Shown here: positions 20,151-29,812 of the stretch, piece by piece | Position numbering within the stretch: the stretch's first letter is position 1 | Layout: the number at the start of each line of letters is the position of its first letter | The notes under the pieces: model-generated | The model's input: the letters and a program-made list of their open reading frames with translations, nothing else | Databases searched by the model: none | Told to the model about the DNA's origin: nothing | Program-made: the position numbers and the translations under genes | Assembly (NCBI RefSeq): GCF_014773395.1 | Contig: NZ_JACXAF010000025.1 | Coordinates: 1-64,000, forward strand | DNA length: 64,000 bases | Origin: Neiella litorisoli | GTDB lineage: Bacteria; Pseudomonadota; Gammaproteobacteria; Enterobacterales; Neiellaceae | Reading direction: 5' to 3'

Positions 20151-20181
20151 GTACTTTTGTATTTTTAAAAGTTAATTAAAC

Positions 20182-21858
20182 ATGACTGAATCATTTGCTG
20201 ATCTCTTTGAAGAAAGCTTAAAAGAACTCGAAACCCGTCCTGGCTCAATTGTTAAGGGCACCATCGTTGCTATCGAAAACGGTGTTGTTCTGGTTGACGC
20301 AGGCCTGAAATCTGAATCTGCTATCCCAGCAGAGCAATTCAAAAACGCTGAAGGCGAACTTGAAGTCGCTCTGGGTGACTCTGTAGACGTTGCTCTGGAT
20401 GCAGTTGAAGATGGTTTCGGTGAAACTCAGCTGTCTCGCGAGAAAGCCAAACGTCACGAAGCTTGGATCGTTCTTGAGAAGGCTTACGAAGACGCAGAAA
20501 CTGTTACCGGTGTGATTAACGGTAAAGTTAAAGGCGGTTTCACTGTTGATGTAGGTAACATCCGCGCGTTCTTGCCAGGTTCTTTGGTTGACGTACGTCC
20601 AGTACGCGATACGCTGCACTTGGAAGGCAAAGAGCTGGAATTCAAAGTGATCAAGCTCGACAAGCGTCGCAACAACGTTGTTGTTTCTCGCCGCGCAGTT
20701 ATCGAGTCTGAAACTAGCCAAGAACGTGAGTCTCTGCTTGAGAACTTGCAGGAAGGTCAAGAAGTTAAAGGTATCGTTAAGAACCTGACCGAATACGGTG
20801 CTTTCGTTGACCTGGGCGGTGTAGACGGCCTACTGCACATCACTGACATGGCTTGGAAGCGCGTTAAGCACCCAAGCGAAATCGTAAATGTTGGTGACGA
20901 AATCAATGTTAAAGTTCTGAAATTCGACCGTGAGCGCACTCGCGTATCACTGGGTCTGAAGCAATTGGGTGAAGATCCATGGGTCGCAATTGCTAACCGT
21001 TACCCACAAGATACTCGTCTGACTGGTCGCGTAACTAACCTGACTGATTACGGCTGCTTCGTTGAAATCGAAGAAGGCGTTGAAGGTCTGGTACACGTTT
21101 CAGAAATGGATTGGACTAACAAAAACGTACACCCTGCGAAAATCGTTCAACTGGGTGACAGCGTTGAAGTTATGGTTCTGGAAATCGACGAAGAGCGTCG
21201 CCGTATTTCTCTGGGTCTTAAGCAATGTAAAGTTAACCCATGGGATGAGTTCGCTACTAAGTTCAACAAGGGCGATCAAGTTAGCGGTAAGATCAAGTCT
21301 ATCACTGACTTCGGTATCTTCATCGGCTTGGACGGCGGCATCGACGGTCTGGTTCACTTGTCTGACATTTCTTGGAACGCAGCTGGCGAAGAAGCCGTTC
21401 GCGAATACAAGAAAGGCGACGAAGTTACTGCCGTTGTATTGCAAGTGGACCCAGAGCGCGAGCGCATCAGCTTGGGCGTGAAGCAACTGGCTGAAGATCC
21501 ATTTAATAAATACCTGAACGATAACAAAAAAGGTGCTATCGTTAATGGTACTGTTGCTGCAGTTGACGCCAAAGGCGCCACAATTGCTCTGGCCGACAGT
21601 GTTGAAGGTTACCTGCGCGTAGCTGACATCTCTCGCGACCGTATCGAAGATGCTTCTTTGGTATTGAACGAAGGTGATGCAGTAGAAGCTAAGCTGATGG
21701 GTGTGGATCGTAAGAACCGTCAAATCAATCTGTCTATCCGTGCTAAGGATGAAGCAGAAGAGAAAGCGGCTCTGGATAAAGTCAACAGCGATAGTGCAGC
21801 TGCAGATGCAGGCTTCTCTAACGCAATGGCTGAAGCCTTCAAAAACGCTAAAGGCTAA
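20182..21858 (+). CDS. rpsA: 30S ribosomal protein S1
   Basis: 558 residues, nearly identical in length to E. coli S1 (557). It is the RNA-binding ribosomal protein that captures mRNA and unfolds structured starts. Six S1 (OB-fold) domains can be followed through repeated motifs such as [35 protein letters not shown] and [18 protein letters not shown]. The gene uses a restricted, highly expressed codon set (GGT, CGT, CTG, AAC) unlike its neighbours. A GC-rich hairpin without T-run (21865-21882) follows the stop. Confidence 0.99.
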   Translation: MTESFADLFEESLKELETRPGSIVKGTIVAIENGVVLVDAGLKSESAIPAEQFKNAEGELEVALGDSVDVALDAVEDGFGETQLSREKAKRHEAWIVLEKAYEDAETVTGVINGKVKGGFTVDVGNIRAFLPGSLVDVRPVRDTLHLEGKELEFKVIKLDKRRNNVVVSRRAVIESETSQERESLLENLQEGQEVKGIVKNLTEYGAFVDLGGVDGLLHITDMAWKRVKHPSEIVNVGDEINVKVLKFDRERTRVSLGLKQLGEDPWVAIANRYPQDTRLTGRVTNLTDYGCFVEIEEGVEGLVHVSEMDWTNKNVHPAKIVQLGDSVEVMVLEIDEERRRISLGLKQCKVNPWDEFATKFNKGDQVSGKIKSITDFGIFIGLDGGIDGLVHLSDISWNAAGEEAVREYKKGDEVTAVVLQVDPERERISLGVKQLAEDPFNKYLNDNKKGAIVNGTVAAVDAKGATIALADSVEGYLRVADISRDRIEDASLVLNEGDAVEAKLMGVDRKNRQINLSIRAKDEAEEKAALDKVNSDSAAADAGFSNAMAEAFKNAKG

Positions 21859-21927
21859 TGTTCAGGGGGAGGCAACTCCCCCCAGCAGCAACCAATACTT
21901 GGCAATAATGGGACGGTGACGTTAGGT

Positions 21928-22212
21928 ATGACTAAATCTGAACTGATTGAACGTCTGGCCAGCAAGCAGTTGCAGCTGTCAGCTAAAGAAGTCGAAACAG
22001 CCATTAAAGAGCTCATTGAGCAAATGGCAACCACGCTGGAATCCGGTGATCGTATTGAGATCCGTGGTTTTGGTAGTTTTTCACTGCATTATCGTGCTCC
22101 TCGTGTCGGACGCAATCCGAAAACGGGTGACTCGGTTGAACTGGAAGGCAAATACGTCCCACACTTCAAGCCGGGCAAAGAGTTGCGTGAACGAGTGAAT
22201 AACGTTGGTTAA
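21928..22212 (+). CDS. ihfB: Integration host factor subunit beta
   Basis: 94 residues from the ATG at 21928 ([14 protein letters not shown]), which matches the family length. A 4-codon in-frame extension upstream is not supported. It is a nucleoid protein that bends DNA sharply as a heterodimer with IHF-alpha, acting in replication, recombination and transcription. The HU/IHF signature GRNPKTGD is present (about residues 60-70). It follows rpsA as in E. coli and ends at a strong terminator. Confidence 0.97.
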   Translation: MTKSELIERLASKQLQLSAKEVETAIKELIEQMATTLESGDRIEIRGFGSFSLHYRAPRVGRNPKTGDSVELEGKYVPHFKPGKELRERVNNVG

Positions 22213-22240
22213 CGATTTCTTGCTTTGAAATCAATCGAAG

Positions 22241-22274
22241 ACGGCATGCCGAATAGGCGTGCCGTTTTTTTTTT
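22241..22274 (+). terminator. Terminator after ihfB
   Basis: A 10-bp stem (acggcatgcc / ggcgtgccgt, one G-U) followed by ten Ts. It closes the cmk-rpsA-ihfB transcript before lapA. Confidence 0.93.
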
Positions 22275-22317
22275 GCAATAATCTAACTCATTCGTTTGTT
22301 ATTAAGTTTTCAACTCT

Positions 22318-22590
22318 ATGAAACTGTTCCTGACCGTTGTCGTTATTGTGTTGTTGGTGGTGCTGGGGCTGAGCTTTGGCGCTCAGAATGATACTCAGGT
22401 CACCGTTAACTACCTGATTGCTCAGGATACCTTCTCGCTGCCAAGCGTGATTGCGGTGGTGCTGGTACTAGGCTTCGTCCTCGGCTGGGCGACGACAGCG
22501 GCGGGCTATTTTGCTCAGCGTTGGAAATATGCACAGCTGTTACGAAAAAATCGCAAATTACAACGTCAAATCGATTCGGCAGATAGCTAA
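22318..22590 (+). CDS. lapA: Lipopolysaccharide assembly protein A (YciS)
   Basis: 90 residues with two membrane helices (about residues 3-22 and 42-65) and a basic cytoplasmic tail, the DUF1049/YciS layout. LapA works with LapB at the inner membrane to link LPS synthesis to its export and to control LpxC degradation by FtsH. It is translationally close to lapB (2-bp gap). Confidence 0.92.
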   Translation: MKLFLTVVVIVLLVVLGLSFGAQNDTQVTVNYLIAQDTFSLPSVIAVVLVLGFVLGWATTAAGYFAQRWKYAQLLRKNRKLQRQIDSADS

Positions 22591-22592
22591 AT

Positions 22593-23753
22593 ATGCTTGA
22601 GCTGTTGTTCCTTCTGCTGCCGATTGCCGCTGCCTATGGTTGGTACATGGGACGGCGCAGTGCGGCGCAACAGCAACAAGATCAGCAGCAACAATTATCC
22701 GAAAAGTATGTTGCTGGCTTGAACTACCTGTTATCCGATCAGGATGATAAAGCGGTGGACCTGTTCATTGACATGATCGAGGTCGACAGCGATACCATTG
22801 ACACTCACATGGCATTGGCCAGCTTGTTTCGCAAGCGCGGCGAAGTCGAAAAAGCCATTAAAATTCACCAGAATATTCTCCAGCGTAGCCAGCTTAGCCA
22901 AGAACAACATCGGCAAACGATCTTTGAGCTTGCTCGCGATTTCTCGGCCGTCGGCTTGCTCGATCGGGCCGAAGAACTCTACAAAAAAATAGCTGGTAAA
23001 AAAAATGTTGGCGAGCAGGCAACCCGCGAACTTGTAGCTATTTATCAAAGCATGCGCGATTGGCACAGCGCTATTTCTTATGCTGAAAAGTTGCCGGTTG
23101 ATTGTGGCATGGCCAAACAGGTGGCTCAATTTTATTGTCAGCTGGCAGATGAATTGGGCCAACAAAAGACCGAGCAGCAAATCAAGTACTTAAAAAAGGC
23201 ACTGAAAATCGACCCGCAGTGCGTCCGAGGTAGCATTATGTTGGCGCAATGCTACCAATCTCAAGGTCAGTATCAGAGCGCTATTGAGTACTATCAACAA
23301 GTGCTTGAGCAAGACATCAATATGGTTTCTGAAGTGCTAACGCCATTGGCTCATTGTTATCAGCAAATGCCTGATCTGACGCCAATGCAGCACTTCTTGA
23401 TGACGGCCGTCGAACGCGGCGCTGGCGCCTCTGCAGTGATCAGCCTAGCAGAGCTACTTAAGGCTCAAGATTTGGCGGCTGATGCTGAGTTGTTGGAATT
23501 GACGCAACTGCGTCGTTATCCCTCTTTGAAAGGCTTTTTTCATTACATGGACTACCATTTGGCCAGAGCAATGGCGCCAGAAGCGAAAGCGAGCCTTGAA
23601 ATGTTGCAACAACTGGTTGGCCAACAACTGGCGGTTAAACCCAAGTACCGTTGCTCCAATTGCGGATTTTCCGGCAACGTCTTGCAATGGCAATGCCCTT
23701 CCTGTAAAAGCTGGGGCGAAACCAAGCCGGTGCGCGGATTGGATGGCGAATAA
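22593..23753 (+). CDS. lapB: Lipopolysaccharide assembly protein B (YciM)
   Basis: 386 residues. One N-terminal membrane anchor is followed by a series of TPR repeats (about residues 35-340). The C-terminal rubredoxin-like zinc/iron knuckle has two CxxC motifs (CSNCGF and CPSCKSWG). LapB recruits LpxC to FtsH and so limits LPS synthesis, and it is essential or near-essential in E. coli. The order lapA-lapB-pyrF is the same as in E. coli, with pyrF following after 31 bp. Confidence 0.95.
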   Translation: MLELLFLLLPIAAAYGWYMGRRSAAQQQQDQQQQLSEKYVAGLNYLLSDQDDKAVDLFIDMIEVDSDTIDTHMALASLFRKRGEVEKAIKIHQNILQRSQLSQEQHRQTIFELARDFSAVGLLDRAEELYKKIAGKKNVGEQATRELVAIYQSMRDWHSAISYAEKLPVDCGMAKQVAQFYCQLADELGQQKTEQQIKYLKKALKIDPQCVRGSIMLAQCYQSQGQYQSAIEYYQQVLEQDINMVSEVLTPLAHCYQQMPDLTPMQHFLMTAVERGAGASAVISLAELLKAQDLAADAELLELTQLRRYPSLKGFFHYMDYHLARAMAPEAKASLEMLQQLVGQQLAVKPKYRCSNCGFSGNVLQWQCPSCKSWGETKPVRGLDGE

Positions 23754-23784
23754 CCTCTCGTAAGAATTAGGATTTAGATCTTAG

Positions 23785-24480
23785 ATGACGGACTCAAAAG
23801 TAATTGTGGCGTTGGATTATCCAACTCAAGAGCAGGCTCTGGCGTTTGTCGAGCAAGTGACTCCAGACAGTTGCCGACTGAAAATTGGCAAAGAAATGTT
23901 CACTTTGTTCGGCCCAGAATTTGTCAGGCAATTGGTCGCGAAAGGCTTTGATGTGTTCTTGGATCTGAAATTCCACGACATTCCCAATACGGTAGCCAAG
24001 GCCGTTGCAGCGGCGGCGGAGCTCGGCGTTTGGATGGTCAACGTCCATGCCAGTGGCGGTAAAGTGATGATGGAAGCGGCAAAAAAAGCGCTAGAGCCAT
24101 ATGGAGATAACGCGCCAAAGCTAATCGCGGTGACCGTGTTGACCAGCATGAGTGCAGACGACTTACGCGATACTGGCATCAAAGTCGAACCATTTGAACA
24201 CGTTCGTCGTTTAGCATCACTGACCCAAGAAGCTGGCTTAGATGGTGTGGTTTGTTCTGCTCGCGAAGCGCGGATGTTGCGGAGCCGGTTAGGTGATGAC
24301 TTTTTGTTGGTGACGCCTGGCATTCGGCCAATTGGTGCCGATGCCGGTGATCAGCAGCGCATCATGACGCCGGAAAAAGCCATCGAGCAAGGCGCTAGCT
24401 ATCTGGTGATTGGCCGCCCCATCACCCAAGCAGAGCAGCCGTTACAGGTACTACAACAAATTAATGAGTCGCTCGCGTAG
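23785..24480 (+). CDS. pyrF: Orotidine 5'-phosphate decarboxylase
   Basis: 231 residues. It converts OMP to UMP, the last step of de novo pyrimidine synthesis. The catalytic Asp-Lys-Asp set is in DLKFHD (Asp60, Lys62, Asp65), and the C-terminal phosphate-binding motif is [11 protein letters not shown]. The 3' end overlaps the convergent rhombosortase gene by 20 bp, so both C-termini are encoded by the same duplex. Confidence 0.98.
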   Translation: MTDSKVIVALDYPTQEQALAFVEQVTPDSCRLKIGKEMFTLFGPEFVRQLVAKGFDVFLDLKFHDIPNTVAKAVAAAAELGVWMVNVHASGGKVMMEAAKKALEPYGDNAPKLIAVTVLTSMSADDLRDTGIKVEPFEHVRRLASLTQEAGLDGVVCSAREARMLRSRLGDDFLLVTPGIRPIGADAGDQQRIMTPEKAIEQGASYLVIGRPITQAEQPLQVLQQINESLA

Positions 24481-25054
24481 CGACTAATCCCCGAGCCACG
24501 ATAAAGCGCATCACCAGCGCTGTTAAGGTGCCGGCAATGGCGCCTGTGAGGTGGCTTAACACCGCGACGTTGGCATCGATCAATGAAGCGGTGTGGGCGC
24601 TGGCGCCAACAAACTGCTCCCATGCTAGCTTGATAACCAGCCCAGCCCCTAATACCAACATGAATTTCGGGCCACTATTGAACTCCCTGATCACCAAGTA
24701 AGCAACGATGCCATGCAGGGCACCGGACAAACCAACCAAACTGGTCAATTGGTGATTGAATAAAGCAAACCCCAAGGTGCTCAGTGCGCCCAGCCATAGG
24801 GTAAGGACGGGCATGCGCCAGCTATGTAATGATGATGACGAAAGGCTGGCAATCAAGCAATAGGCGGCAACGTTCATCATCAGGTGGTAGCCATTGGTGT
24901 GAAGTAGGGGGGTAGATAATAGCACCCACCACTGCTGCGATAATGATGTGGATGTTTGGTATTCGAGCAGAGGTTGACCATCAGGCCACAATCCAAATGC
25001 GATTAGTGATAGAGCCGGAATACTGATCTGCCAGACAGTTGCTACTCGTATCAC
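24461..25054 (-). CDS. rrtA: Rhombosortase-type rhomboid intramembrane protease
   Basis: 197 residues with about six membrane helices. The catalytic serine motif GLSGALHG (about residues 112-119) and the catalytic histidine in SHLTGAIAG are rhomboid hallmarks. [14 protein letters not shown] supplies the conserved His/Asn of the oxyanion hole. The short length and LSGALHG form fit rhombosortases (TIGR03902), which cleave GlyGly-CTERM proteins, better than GlpG, which has an extra N-terminal domain. The start is GTG with AGGA 8-9 bp upstream. No GlyGly-CTERM substrate was seen in this window. Confidence 0.8.
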   Translation of the reverse strand: MIRVATVWQISIPALSLIAFGLWPDGQPLLEYQTSTSLSQQWWVLLSTPLLHTNGYHLMMNVAAYCLIASLSSSSLHSWRMPVLTLWLGALSTLGFALFNHQLTSLVGLSGALHGIVAYLVIREFNSGPKFMLVLGAGLVIKLAWEQFVGASAHTASLIDANVAVLSHLTGAIAGTLTALVMRFIVARGLVATRATH

Positions 25055-25381
25055 CCAGTTATTCCTACCAGCACGTCGAAAAACATCAGGTGCATGGTAT
25101 CAAGCAGTTGGCGGTAGATCATGAAAACGCATAAAATTCTGTGCCAGTAAAACGTCAAAAACCTGAACTAAATCAAAATTTCAGATCTTGAACGGCTTTT
25201 ATACTCGATGCTAACAGTAAAACTGTGATCGCTTTCAATCGGATGCCGCCTTGATAAGTCGCGGTAGCGCCTGCCGCAACAGACCTTGTTTCAACGGATT
25301 GAATAGGATGCTTGAGCCAATACATCGTTAAACCCAAACACTTCAGATGTTGTTTGAGCTATTTCGAAACAGGCTGAGCTG

Positions 25382-25423
25382 TATTATAGTGTTGAACTGA
25401 TTACGATTCTTATTTTCATTAAT
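25382..25423 (+). promoter_or_regulatory. feoABC promoter region with Fur-like site
   Basis: A -10 like TATTAT (25382-25387) is followed at 25400-25423 by four consecutive hexamers each starting ATT (attacg, attctt, attttc, attaat). These resemble tandem ATTATC units of the Fur box. The placement over the likely transcription start fits Fur repression of ferrous iron uptake. Individual hexamers match the consensus only partly. Nothing else coding was seen in the 380-bp gap 25055-25434. Confidence 0.45.
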
Positions 25424-25434
25424 ATTGGTGTCCA

Positions 25435-25659
25435 ATGACATTAGATCGCTTAAAGCCCAGCCAAAAAGCAGTGGTACGAGCCATTGATTGCAATCAGCCT
25501 TCGCGCGGTAAGTTAATGGATATGGGGGTGATCCCCGGCGCAACCATTACCTATGTTCGATCGGCGCCTTATGGTAAAGGCTGTCAAATTGAAGTAAAAA
25601 GCACCCAGTTGATGTTACGAGGTGACTTGGCCGCAGCGATCGAGGTACAGCAAGCTTGA
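25435..25659 (+). CDS. feoA: Ferrous iron transport protein A
   Basis: 74 residues, the small SH3-like FeoA protein that associates with FeoB and is needed for Fe2+ uptake. The family pattern MDMGVIPGATITYVRSAPYG is present. The stop codon overlaps the feoB TTG start (TTGA), giving tight coupling in the feoABC operon. Confidence 0.95.
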   Translation: MTLDRLKPSQKAVVRAIDCNQPSRGKLMDMGVIPGATITYVRSAPYGKGCQIEVKSTQLMLRGDLAAAIEVQQA

Positions 25660-27875
25660 GTAGTTCTAAAAATATTGCCTTAGTTGGCAATCCAAACGCA
25701 GGAAAAACCACCTTATTCAACGGTCTTACTGGGTTAAAGCAGCGCGTTGGTAACTTCCCCGGGATCACGGTAGAAAAAAAGCAGGGCCGGCTTAAACACC
25801 AAGATGTAGAAGCCAATGTTATCGATCTTCCCGGCGTCTATTCACTGATCCCGCAGCAACAAAGTTCCCAAGATGAGCGCGTGACGCTCGACTTCCTCAT
25901 TCATGAAACGCCTGACGCCATTATCAATGTCTTGGATGCAACTTGCCTTGAGCGTCATTTATACCTCACCACTCAATTAGCAGAATTGGGTATTCCAATG
26001 ATGCTCGTCCTGACCCGCGCTGATGTTGCCCGCAAGCAAGGGGTTGAGGTCGATGTTGATGAGTTGAAGCGGCGCATGGGTGTTGAAATTGTAGTGATTG
26101 ACGGTACTCAACCGCAAAGCTATATCGCCCAAGTCGTCAAGGGTTTGTCTGTCACCAGTATCTGTCAGCTGACGCCACACTATGATGCCCATATCGAACA
26201 ATGGCTCGAGCAGCATTCTGGTGACTCTCGTCTCAGCACGTTAGTCGATTTAATTGATCGCCATTATCGTGGCGAGCAACCGGTCGCCGGTGATATCGAG
26301 CTTGATATTGCCAGTCACCGCTATCAGCTGTGTAACGACATCGCGCGGGCTGTGATCACCGACCCTTCGATCGCCGCTGAGCAATTTAGCCACAAACTTG
26401 ACCGCTGGGTCCTTAACCCTTGGTTTGCGTTGCCGATTTTCTTTGGCGTGATGTATCTGATGTTCATGTTCACCATTCACGTTGGTGGTGCCTTCATTGA
26501 CTTCTTTGATATCGCCGTCGGTGCGATCGCGGTCGATGGCACAGCTGCTGTGCTCGGAGCGGTTGGCGCCCCTGCGCTGCTGATTGCATTGTTGGCAGAC
26601 GGTGTCGGGGCCGGTATTCAAACGGTGAGCACCTTTATTCCGATTATCGGCTGTTTATATCTGTTTCTCACCGTACTTGAGCAGTCCGGTTATTTGGCGC
26701 GAGCGGCGGTTGTTGTGGACCGCTTAATGAACCGGTTGGGGCTTCCCGGTCAGGCGTTTGTACCAATGATCATGGGCTTTGGTTGCTCGGTACCGGCGGT
26801 TATGGCTACCCGAACCCTCGAACAGCAATCAGAGCGAGTCATCACCAGCGCGATGTCGCACTTTATGTCCTGTGGTGCGCGGCTGCCGGTTTATGCCTTG
26901 TTTGCCGCGGCGTTCTTCCCGCACTCAGGGCAGAACATGGTGTTCTTGTTATATCTCATCGGCATTTTGATGGCAGTGTTAACGGGATTGGCGTTGCGTC
27001 ACTCGTTATTGCCAGGGCAAAGCTCTAGTGTGATCCTCGAGTTGCCAAATTACGAGCGCCCACACCTGATGCCCGTGTTGTTGAAAACTTGGCAGAAGCT
27101 GAAAGGGTTTGTCGTTGGTGCTGGTAAAATTATTGTCATCATGGTGACCTGTATTGGCTTGTTAAATTCGATGGGTACCGATGGCTCGTTGGGCAATCAA
27201 GACACTGATAAGTCGTTGTTATCAAAAGTTAGCCAAACCATTACACCACTATTTCATCCAATGGGATTAGATGATGACAATTGGCAAGCAACCGTGGGGA
27301 TTTTCACTGGTGTGTTCGCTAAAGAAGTTGTCGTCGGAACGCTGAATAATCTGTATCAGGCCGAAGGTGCTGAAGAGGAAGCTGCGACGTTATCTGAATC
27401 AATGGTTGAAGCAGTGGAGTCGATATCGAATAATCTCGCTGCAATTGCAGACGCATTGCTCGATCCCCTGGGTATTTCAATTGGCGATGTCGAAGACTTA
27501 GACGCGGCAGCCGAAGAGCAGGAGGTCAGTAAGTCGACTTACACCTCGATGCAACAACGATTCAACGGTGCGATTGGCGCCTTTGCTTATTTGCTGTTCG
27601 TATTGATGTATATCCCGTGTGCGAGTGCGACCGGTACGATTGCCCGCGAAATCGGATTGAAGTGGGCTGTGTTTATTGGTATCTGGAGTACCTTGCTGGC
27701 GTACTGTTCCGCTACGGCATTTTATCAGGCCGGTTATTGGTGGCTGGATGGCACAGGCTCGGCGCTGTTGGCGCTCATAGCGATAGTGGTGCCATTGCTG
27801 ACATTCTTAGCGATGCGGACAAAACAAGCCAAGAGCCTGTTTCAACAGCAAAAGGTGCAGGCCTATGCTGCATGA
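25656..27875 (+). CDS. feoB: Ferrous iron transporter FeoB
   Basis: 739 residues. The N-terminal GTPase domain has G1 GNPNAGKT (about residues 9-16) and G3 DLPGVYSL. The C-terminal inner-membrane core includes the Gate motifs (GCSVPAVMATRTLE and the later FAKEVVVGTLNNLY). The start is a TTG overlapping the feoA stop. The G4 position reads LTRAD in place of the usual NxxD form. It imports Fe2+ across the inner membrane. The internal soluble loop before the final helices is long and acidic. Confidence 0.96.
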   Translation: MSSSKNIALVGNPNAGKTTLFNGLTGLKQRVGNFPGITVEKKQGRLKHQDVEANVIDLPGVYSLIPQQQSSQDERVTLDFLIHETPDAIINVLDATCLERHLYLTTQLAELGIPMMLVLTRADVARKQGVEVDVDELKRRMGVEIVVIDGTQPQSYIAQVVKGLSVTSICQLTPHYDAHIEQWLEQHSGDSRLSTLVDLIDRHYRGEQPVAGDIELDIASHRYQLCNDIARAVITDPSIAAEQFSHKLDRWVLNPWFALPIFFGVMYLMFMFTIHVGGAFIDFFDIAVGAIAVDGTAAVLGAVGAPALLIALLADGVGAGIQTVSTFIPIIGCLYLFLTVLEQSGYLARAAVVVDRLMNRLGLPGQAFVPMIMGFGCSVPAVMATRTLEQQSERVITSAMSHFMSCGARLPVYALFAAAFFPHSGQNMVFLLYLIGILMAVLTGLALRHSLLPGQSSSVILELPNYERPHLMPVLLKTWQKLKGFVVGAGKIIVIMVTCIGLLNSMGTDGSLGNQDTDKSLLSKVSQTITPLFHPMGLDDDNWQATVGIFTGVFAKEVVVGTLNNLYQAEGAEEEAATLSESMVEAVESISNNLAAIADALLDPLGISIGDVEDLDAAAEEQEVSKSTYTSMQQRFNGAIGAFAYLLFVLMYIPCASATGTIAREIGLKWAVFIGIWSTLLAYCSATAFYQAGYWWLDGTGSALLALIAIVVPLLTFLAMRTKQAKSLFQQQKVQAYAA

Positions 27876-28107
27876 CATCTCGGCCCTGCTGCAAAAACAG
27901 GGGCCGATGAGCAAGGCGATGATCTCCCGCGAGCTGAAAGCCAGCGAGCCAGCTGTTGAGCAAATGCTGGCGTTGCTGATTGCCAGAGGGCGGATCAAAC
28001 GTCTTTCTGCAGACGCTTGCTCGGGAGGATGTTGTGACTCCGCTGGCGTTGATCTTTATCAATGGCAAGGCGAGCAAGCTTTACCACTATCGACGTCGTT
28101 GGAATGA
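27865..28107 (+). CDS. feoC: FeoC-type winged-helix protein
   Basis: 80 residues, overlapping feoB by 11 bp. The N-terminal 55 residues form a winged-helix pattern (GPMSKAMISRELKASEPAVEQML). A following short Cys cluster (CSGGCC) may hold an Fe-S cluster, as in enterobacterial FeoC. FeoC is thought to regulate FeoB stability or activity. The position as third gene of feoABC is canonical for gammaproteobacteria. Confidence 0.85.
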   Translation: MLHDISALLQKQGPMSKAMISRELKASEPAVEQMLALLIARGRIKRLSADACSGGCCDSAGVDLYQWQGEQALPLSTSLE

Positions 28108-28143
28108 TCGTCCGACACCCCTAGTTAAACAGCCAGCTTAGAC

Positions 28144-28960
28144 GGCTGCTCCTGAATGCTCAGTGAGTCGCCACTGCGATCAGAGCGGAACTAAGGTTTT
28201 TGTCAACAAGCTTCAGCCGCAGGACGCGGCTGCAGAGCCATCAGGGATGATTTTACGGCGTCTTTTTGACGAAAAGGTTAGTGCAGCGGATAGTCGACTT
28301 GACCTTGGTGGGCGCCGAAGCTTGGCGACGGTCAGCCAGCAACTTTCTCTATTCGGTGACGCTCAAGTCCATCCATGGCGCGCTCTGCATCCGGCATCCA
28401 TGCCGGCTGAAGCACCTCTCAGAGAAACTTACTGGCTGCGCCTGAATGCTCAGTGAGTTTCTACTGCTATCAGAGCGGAACTAACGCTTTCGTCAACAAG
28501 CTTCAGCCGCAGGACGCGGCTGCAGAGCCATTAGGGATGATTTTACGGCGTCTTTTTGACGAAAAGGTTAGTGCAACGCATAGCCGACTTGACCTTGGTG
28601 GGCGCGGAAGCTTGGCGACGGTCAGCCAGCAACTTTCTCCATTCGGTGACGCTCAAGCCATCCATGGAGCGCTCTGCACCCGGCATCGATGCCGGCTGAA
28701 GCACCTCACAGAGAAACTTACTGGCTGCTCCTGAATGATCAGTGAGTTGCCAATGAGATCAGAGCGGAACTAACGTTTTCGTCAACAAGCTTCAGCCGCA
28801 GGACGCGGCTGCAGAGCCATCAGGGATGATTTTACGGCGTCTTTTTGACGAAAAGGTTAGTGCAGCGGATAGTCGACTTGACCTTGGTAGGCGCCGAAGC
28901 TTGGCGACGGTCAGTCAGCAACTTTCTTCATTCGGTGACGCTCAAGCCCATCCATGGAGC
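28144..28960. repeat. Three tandem copies of a structured ~290-bp repeat
   Basis: Units begin at about 28144, 28434 and 28723 (periods 290 and 289). The third stops after about 237 bp near 28960. Each unit opens with ggctgctcctgaatg and carries an imperfect 17-bp inverted repeat (in unit 3, 28769-28785 with 28845-28861, one mismatch). That repeat encloses a perfect hairpin (cagccgc-aggac-gcggctg). Units 1 and 2 also hold the palindrome ccggcat-cc/cg-atgccgg. All three units keep the same open frame on the + strand (97, 93 and 63 codons), but these peptides lack ribosome sites and are probably not genes. The array fills the whole feoC-queC gap. Confidence 0.9.
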
Positions 28961-28986
28961 ACAAGAAGCCGCCATTTTGCTGGGCG

Positions 28987-29643
28987 TTACTCGTATGCTA
29001 GCGGATCAGTGGCCTGATTTTCGGTGAATGCTTCTAAGCGCTCAACACAAGCGCCACACTTGCCACAAGCTTTTTCGCGACCGTTATAACAGGTCCACGT
29101 CTCGGCGTAGTCCAAGTTCATGCTCAAACCATCGGTCAGGATTTCAATCTTCGATTTGTGCAAATAGGGCGTGACGATATCAACTGGCTCATAGTTTGCC
29201 AGCAGTGACACTTCCTTCATTTTCTCTACAAATTCCGGACGGCAATCAGGGTAAATGGCATGGTCGCCACTATGCGCACCATAGTAGACCGCTTCTGCTT
29301 TTATCGAGACGGCATAAGCAATAGCGAGAGACAACAGTACCATATTGCGATTTGGCACCACCGTCGACTTCATGCTTTCTTCTTCGTAGTGGCCTTCTGG
29401 AATATCGATGTCATCGGTCAGTGAACTACCAGCCAAAAGGGCATTAATCGCGCGAATATCAATGACCTGATGGGGCACATTTAAGCGCTCACAGACAGCT
29501 CGGGCGACATCGATTTCTTTTACATGGCGTTGACCATAGTTGAAGGTCAGGGCATGGACTTCTTTGCCATCTTTGATGGCACGGTTTAACACGGTGTAAG
29601 AGTCCATTCCACCAGAGTAAATGACGACGACTTTTGAATTCAT
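28987..29643 (-). CDS. queC: 7-cyano-7-deazaguanine synthase
   Basis: 218 residues. It turns 7-carboxy-7-deazaguanine into preQ0 with ATP and ammonia, on the pathway to queuosine in tRNA. The PP-loop SGGMDS (about residues 10-15) and the C-terminal zinc cluster ([15 protein letters not shown]) are present. The stop lies about 26 bp past the last repeat copy. Its pathway partner queE is 1.3 kb away in the opposite direction. Confidence 0.96.
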   Translation of the reverse strand: MNSKVVVIYSGGMDSYTVLNRAIKDGKEVHALTFNYGQRHVKEIDVARAVCERLNVPHQVIDIRAINALLAGSSLTDDIDIPEGHYEEESMKSTVVPNRNMVLLSLAIAYAVSIKAEAVYYGAHSGDHAIYPDCRPEFVEKMKEVSLLANYEPVDIVTPYLHKSKIEILTDGLSMNLDYAETWTCYNGREKACGKCGACVERLEAFTENQATDPLAYE

Positions 29644-29812
29644 GATTGAGTCCGGGCAGTACGATGATAGTTGCTTAATTGCTCATTCAGTTTAGGGGTA
29701 GTTGACATGAAACTGAATAAAGGCGGCAGTTTTAGCCGATATAGATAGGTAGCGCAAGTGAATTTGGCCCAGATCACCGTTAGCGGCGGTAAAGATGATC
29801 TGGCTCAGTTAC

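Noticed and set aside
21100-21723. 207-codon ORF antisense to rpsA
   Set aside because: It is a shadow of the biased rpsA codon use, with no start signal or recognisable protein.
28144-28960. CRISPR array
   Set aside because: Units are about 290 bp and contiguous, with no short repeat/unique spacer pattern and no cas genes.
29750-29812. Terminator after the orphan binding-protein gene
   Set aside because: An 8-bp stem (ccagatca / tgatctgg) exists, but the loop is long and there is no T-run.
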